Assembly: GCF_017565645.3 (NCBI RefSeq)
Contig: NZ_CP086136.1
Coordinates: 248,001 to 312,000 of the forward strand
Source of the DNA: Bradyrhizobium barranii subsp. barranii
Lineage (GTDB): Bacteria; Pseudomonadota; Alphaproteobacteria; Rhizobiales; Xanthobacteraceae
DNA: 64,000 bases
Reading direction: 5' to 3'
Each line of letters starts with the position of its first letter. Within the stretch, counting starts at the first letter, position 1. The position numbers and the translations under genes were made by a program. The notes under the pieces were generated by a model, which worked only from the letters and a program-made list of their open reading frames with translations, was not told where the DNA came from and made no database searches. Shown one piece after another: positions 62,594 to 64,000 of the stretch.

Positions 62594-63711
62594 GTACCCG
62601 GAATCAGAGCTGAGTGATACGGCGGCCTTTGAAACGGCGTTGACGGACCTTTTTCTTGGTCCAGACGAAGGGCTCGGCTCTGTCGTTGTATGCGTTGACG
62701 TAGGCATCGATGTGTTCCTGAAGCTGCTTGAGGCTCGTGAAGGAGGTGCCGCTGAGCGACTGCCCCTGCAAGATGGAAAACCATACTTCGACCTGATTGA
62801 GCCATGACGCACTTGTCGGCGTGAAATGAAATTGCACGTTGGGGTGGGCCTTGAGCCAGTCCTCGTTCTTTTTATGGGTGTTGAGGTTGTCGAGGATGAC
62901 GTGAAGCTTGCGGTTCGGAAAAGCCGCGGTGACGCTGTTCATGAAATCGAGAAACTCGACGCGGCGCCGGCGTTTTGAATGGGTCGCGATGATCTTTCCG
63001 GTGGCGACTTCGAGCGCCGCAAACAATGTTGTGGTGCCATGCCGCTTGTAATCGTGGCTTTGGCCGGTCAAGGCGCGGCCATTGGGCAACTTCAGATAAC
63101 CCTGCGCTCGCTCCAAAGCCTGGATCGAGGGCTTCTCGTCCACGCACAGCACAATGGCCTTCGCCGGCGGCGCGACATAGAGGCCGACAACATCGGCGGC
63201 TTTGGCCGTAAAGTTCGGGTCGTTGCTCTCGCACCAGGACTTGCGAGCCACCAGGTCAATCTTGTGGCTGCGCAGGAACCGCCAGACATATTGGACATCG
63301 ACATCGCCCAGCGCCTCGGCCAGCAGGGGGCCGGTCCAGCGCGCAAACCCTTGCGGTGGCGGCTTATCCAGCAGCTTCAGAATCCGCTTGTCGGTCGTCT
63401 TCGTATAGATCGGCTGCTTGCCAGGCCGCGGCTTGTCTTGCAGCCCTTCAAGGCCATGGTCGGCATAGCGATGCCGCCAAAGGCTGACAATCCGCGGCTG
63501 GACCCCAACTTCCTTGGCGATCGACCGGGTGCTGCGCCCATCCGCCGCCAACAGAACTATCCGCGCCCGCTTCAAATCGCGCTGCAACGTCACCGGTGAG
63601 CGACAGCACGCCTCAAGCACCTTGCGATCTTTCCTCGAAAGGTGGACTTCTCTTGCTTCGGGTATCATCCCGACCTTGAATCACGACTCACGTTCCAAGA
63701 AAAGTGGGTAC
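62594..63711 (-). mobile_element. IS630-family insertion sequence
   Basis: 1118-bp element bounded by GTACCC (62594) and GGGTAC (63711), flanked by a duplicated TA (62592-62593 and 63712-63713). Removing it and one TA rebuilds the CTAG target typical of IS630. The transposase is intact. The imperfect inverted ends extend inward to matching GAGTGAT-like/GAGTCGTGAT stretches. Confidence 0.92.
62604..63668 (-). CDS. IS630-family transposase
   Basis: 354-residue DDE transposase. The N-terminal helix-turn-helix region reads STRSIAKEVGVQPRIVSLWR, and the catalytic triad is visible as LCVDEKPSIQ (Asp), ILDNLNTHK (Asp) and SWLNQVEVWFS (Glu). No stop or frameshift is present, so the element may be active. 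The open frame fills the whole IS between its inverted ends. It is read on the minus strand, like the interrupted MFS gene beside it. Confidence 0.95.
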   Translation of the reverse strand: MIPEAREVHLSRKDRKVLEACCRSPVTLQRDLKRARIVLLAADGRSTRSIAKEVGVQPRIVSLWRHRYADHGLEGLQDKPRPGKQPIYTKTTDKRILKLLDKPPPQGFARWTGPLLAEALGDVDVQYVWRFLRSHKIDLVARKSWCESNDPNFTAKAADVVGLYVAPPAKAIVLCVDEKPSIQALERAQGYLKLPNGRALTGQSHDYKRHGTTTLFAALEVATGKIIATHSKRRRRVEFLDFMNSVTAAFPNRKLHVILDNLNTHKKNEDWLKAHPNVQFHFTPTSASWLNQVEVWFSILQGQSLSGTSFTSLKQLQEHIDAYVNAYNDRAEPFVWTKKKVRQRRFKGRRITQL

Positions 63712-64000
63712 TAGTCCGCGTGCAGCACGCGCCCGCGCGTCTCCGGCAGCGCGAAGGCGGCAATGAAGAACAGCACGTAAGCCACCACCGCGAACATCGC
63801 GATCGCATTCGCGAGCGAGGTCGTCGCCGAGAGCGCGCCGACTAGGAACGGAAACAGCGCGCCGATGCCGCGGCCGAAATTGTAGCAGAAGCCCTGGCCG
63901 GAGCCGCGCAGCCGCGTCGGATAGAGCTCGGTCAGGAACGCGCCGATCCCCGAGAAATAGCCCGAGGCGAAGAAGCCCAGCGGGAAGCCGAGCACCCACA
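63711..64000 (-). CDS. MFS transporter, C-terminal part (runs off the window)
   Basis: The C-terminal 96 or so residues of a major-facilitator transporter of the sugar/aromatic-acid type: FASGYFSGIGAFLTELYPTR, LRGSGQGFCYNFGRGIGALF and FIAAFALPETRGRVLHAD. The 5' end lies beyond 64000. Its stop codon TAG (63713-63711) is formed by the duplicated TA and the first base of the IS630 end, the same TAG that stood there before insertion, so the protein ending is intact. Confidence 0.9.
   Translation of the reverse strand, partial: WVLGFPLGFFASGYFSGIGAFLTELYPTRLRGSGQGFCYNFGRGIGALFPFLVGALSATTSLANAIAMFAVVAYVLFFIAAFALPETRGRVLHAD

Noticed and set aside
63711..64000. MFS gene as an IS-disrupted pseudogene
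   Set aside because: The insertion recreates the TAG stop, and the C-terminus reads as a normal MFS ending.

Overview
The window is a gene-dense, high-GC chromosomal segment of an alphaproteobacterium. It most resembles Bradyrhizobium or a close relative in the Nitrobacteraceae. The basis is gene order (hisB/hslVU, secB-dnaQ-coaE-maf-ppsR, rho-mnmE-mnmG-rsmG-parAB), two glnK-amtB operons, and several families of long GC-rich intergenic palindromes typical of that genus. No database search was possible, so the genus is an inference.

The most notable feature is the chromosome's origin and segregation region. The 459-bp gap at 11686-12144 lies between ppsR (reading left) and hemJ (reading right). 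It holds four GANTC methylation sites within 49 bp, an AT-rich palindrome, DnaA-box-like motifs and a near-consensus CtrA half-site pair, and the core genes diverge from it. This is the position of the origin in Caulobacter and Rickettsia, so it is a strong oriC candidate. About 4-7 kb to the right, six exact copies of the parS core GTTTCACGTGAAAC surround mnmG and rsmG, just before parA and parB. Two parS copies lie in rsmG itself, one of them over its GTG start codon.

Layout: 1-8 kb holds hisB, the HslVU protease with two passengers, a polytopic membrane protein, and the tim44-like/mltA/smr operon. 8-12 kb holds secB and the leftward dnaQ, coaE, maf, ppsR series. 12-21 kb runs rightward from the origin (hemJ, rho, mnmE, mnmG, rsmG, parA, parB). 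21-25.5 kb is the leftward operon leuS, lptE, holA. 25.7-32 kb carries signalling genes (two diguanylate cyclases, a response regulator, a cyclic-nucleotide-binding protein), yggS, a hydratase and an L,D-transpeptidase. 32-38 kb holds xthA, lolA, ftsK and an aminotransferase. 38-40.3 kb holds a GFA protein and a frameshifted caspase-like gene. 40.5-46 kb holds two glnK-amtB ammonium operons flanking an extra ClpP and an ArsR/SRPBCC module with a perfect operator. 46-62.6 kb is mixed metabolism and stress: tesB, ubiH-like, trm112-like, a TetR-controlled membrane gene, cytochrome b561, Lon-N protein, CnoX-like thioredoxin, tRNA-Gly, sugar dehydrogenase with cytochrome c, panE, MATE, DUF2239 and GST. 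62.6-63.7 kb is a complete IS630-family element inserted in the stop codon of an MFS gene that runs off the right edge.

Functionally, the centre of the window joins replication (oriC, holA, dnaQ), segregation (parABS, ftsK) and core translation and tRNA modification. The flanks add nitrogen sensing, envelope maintenance and small regulatory modules with visible operators.
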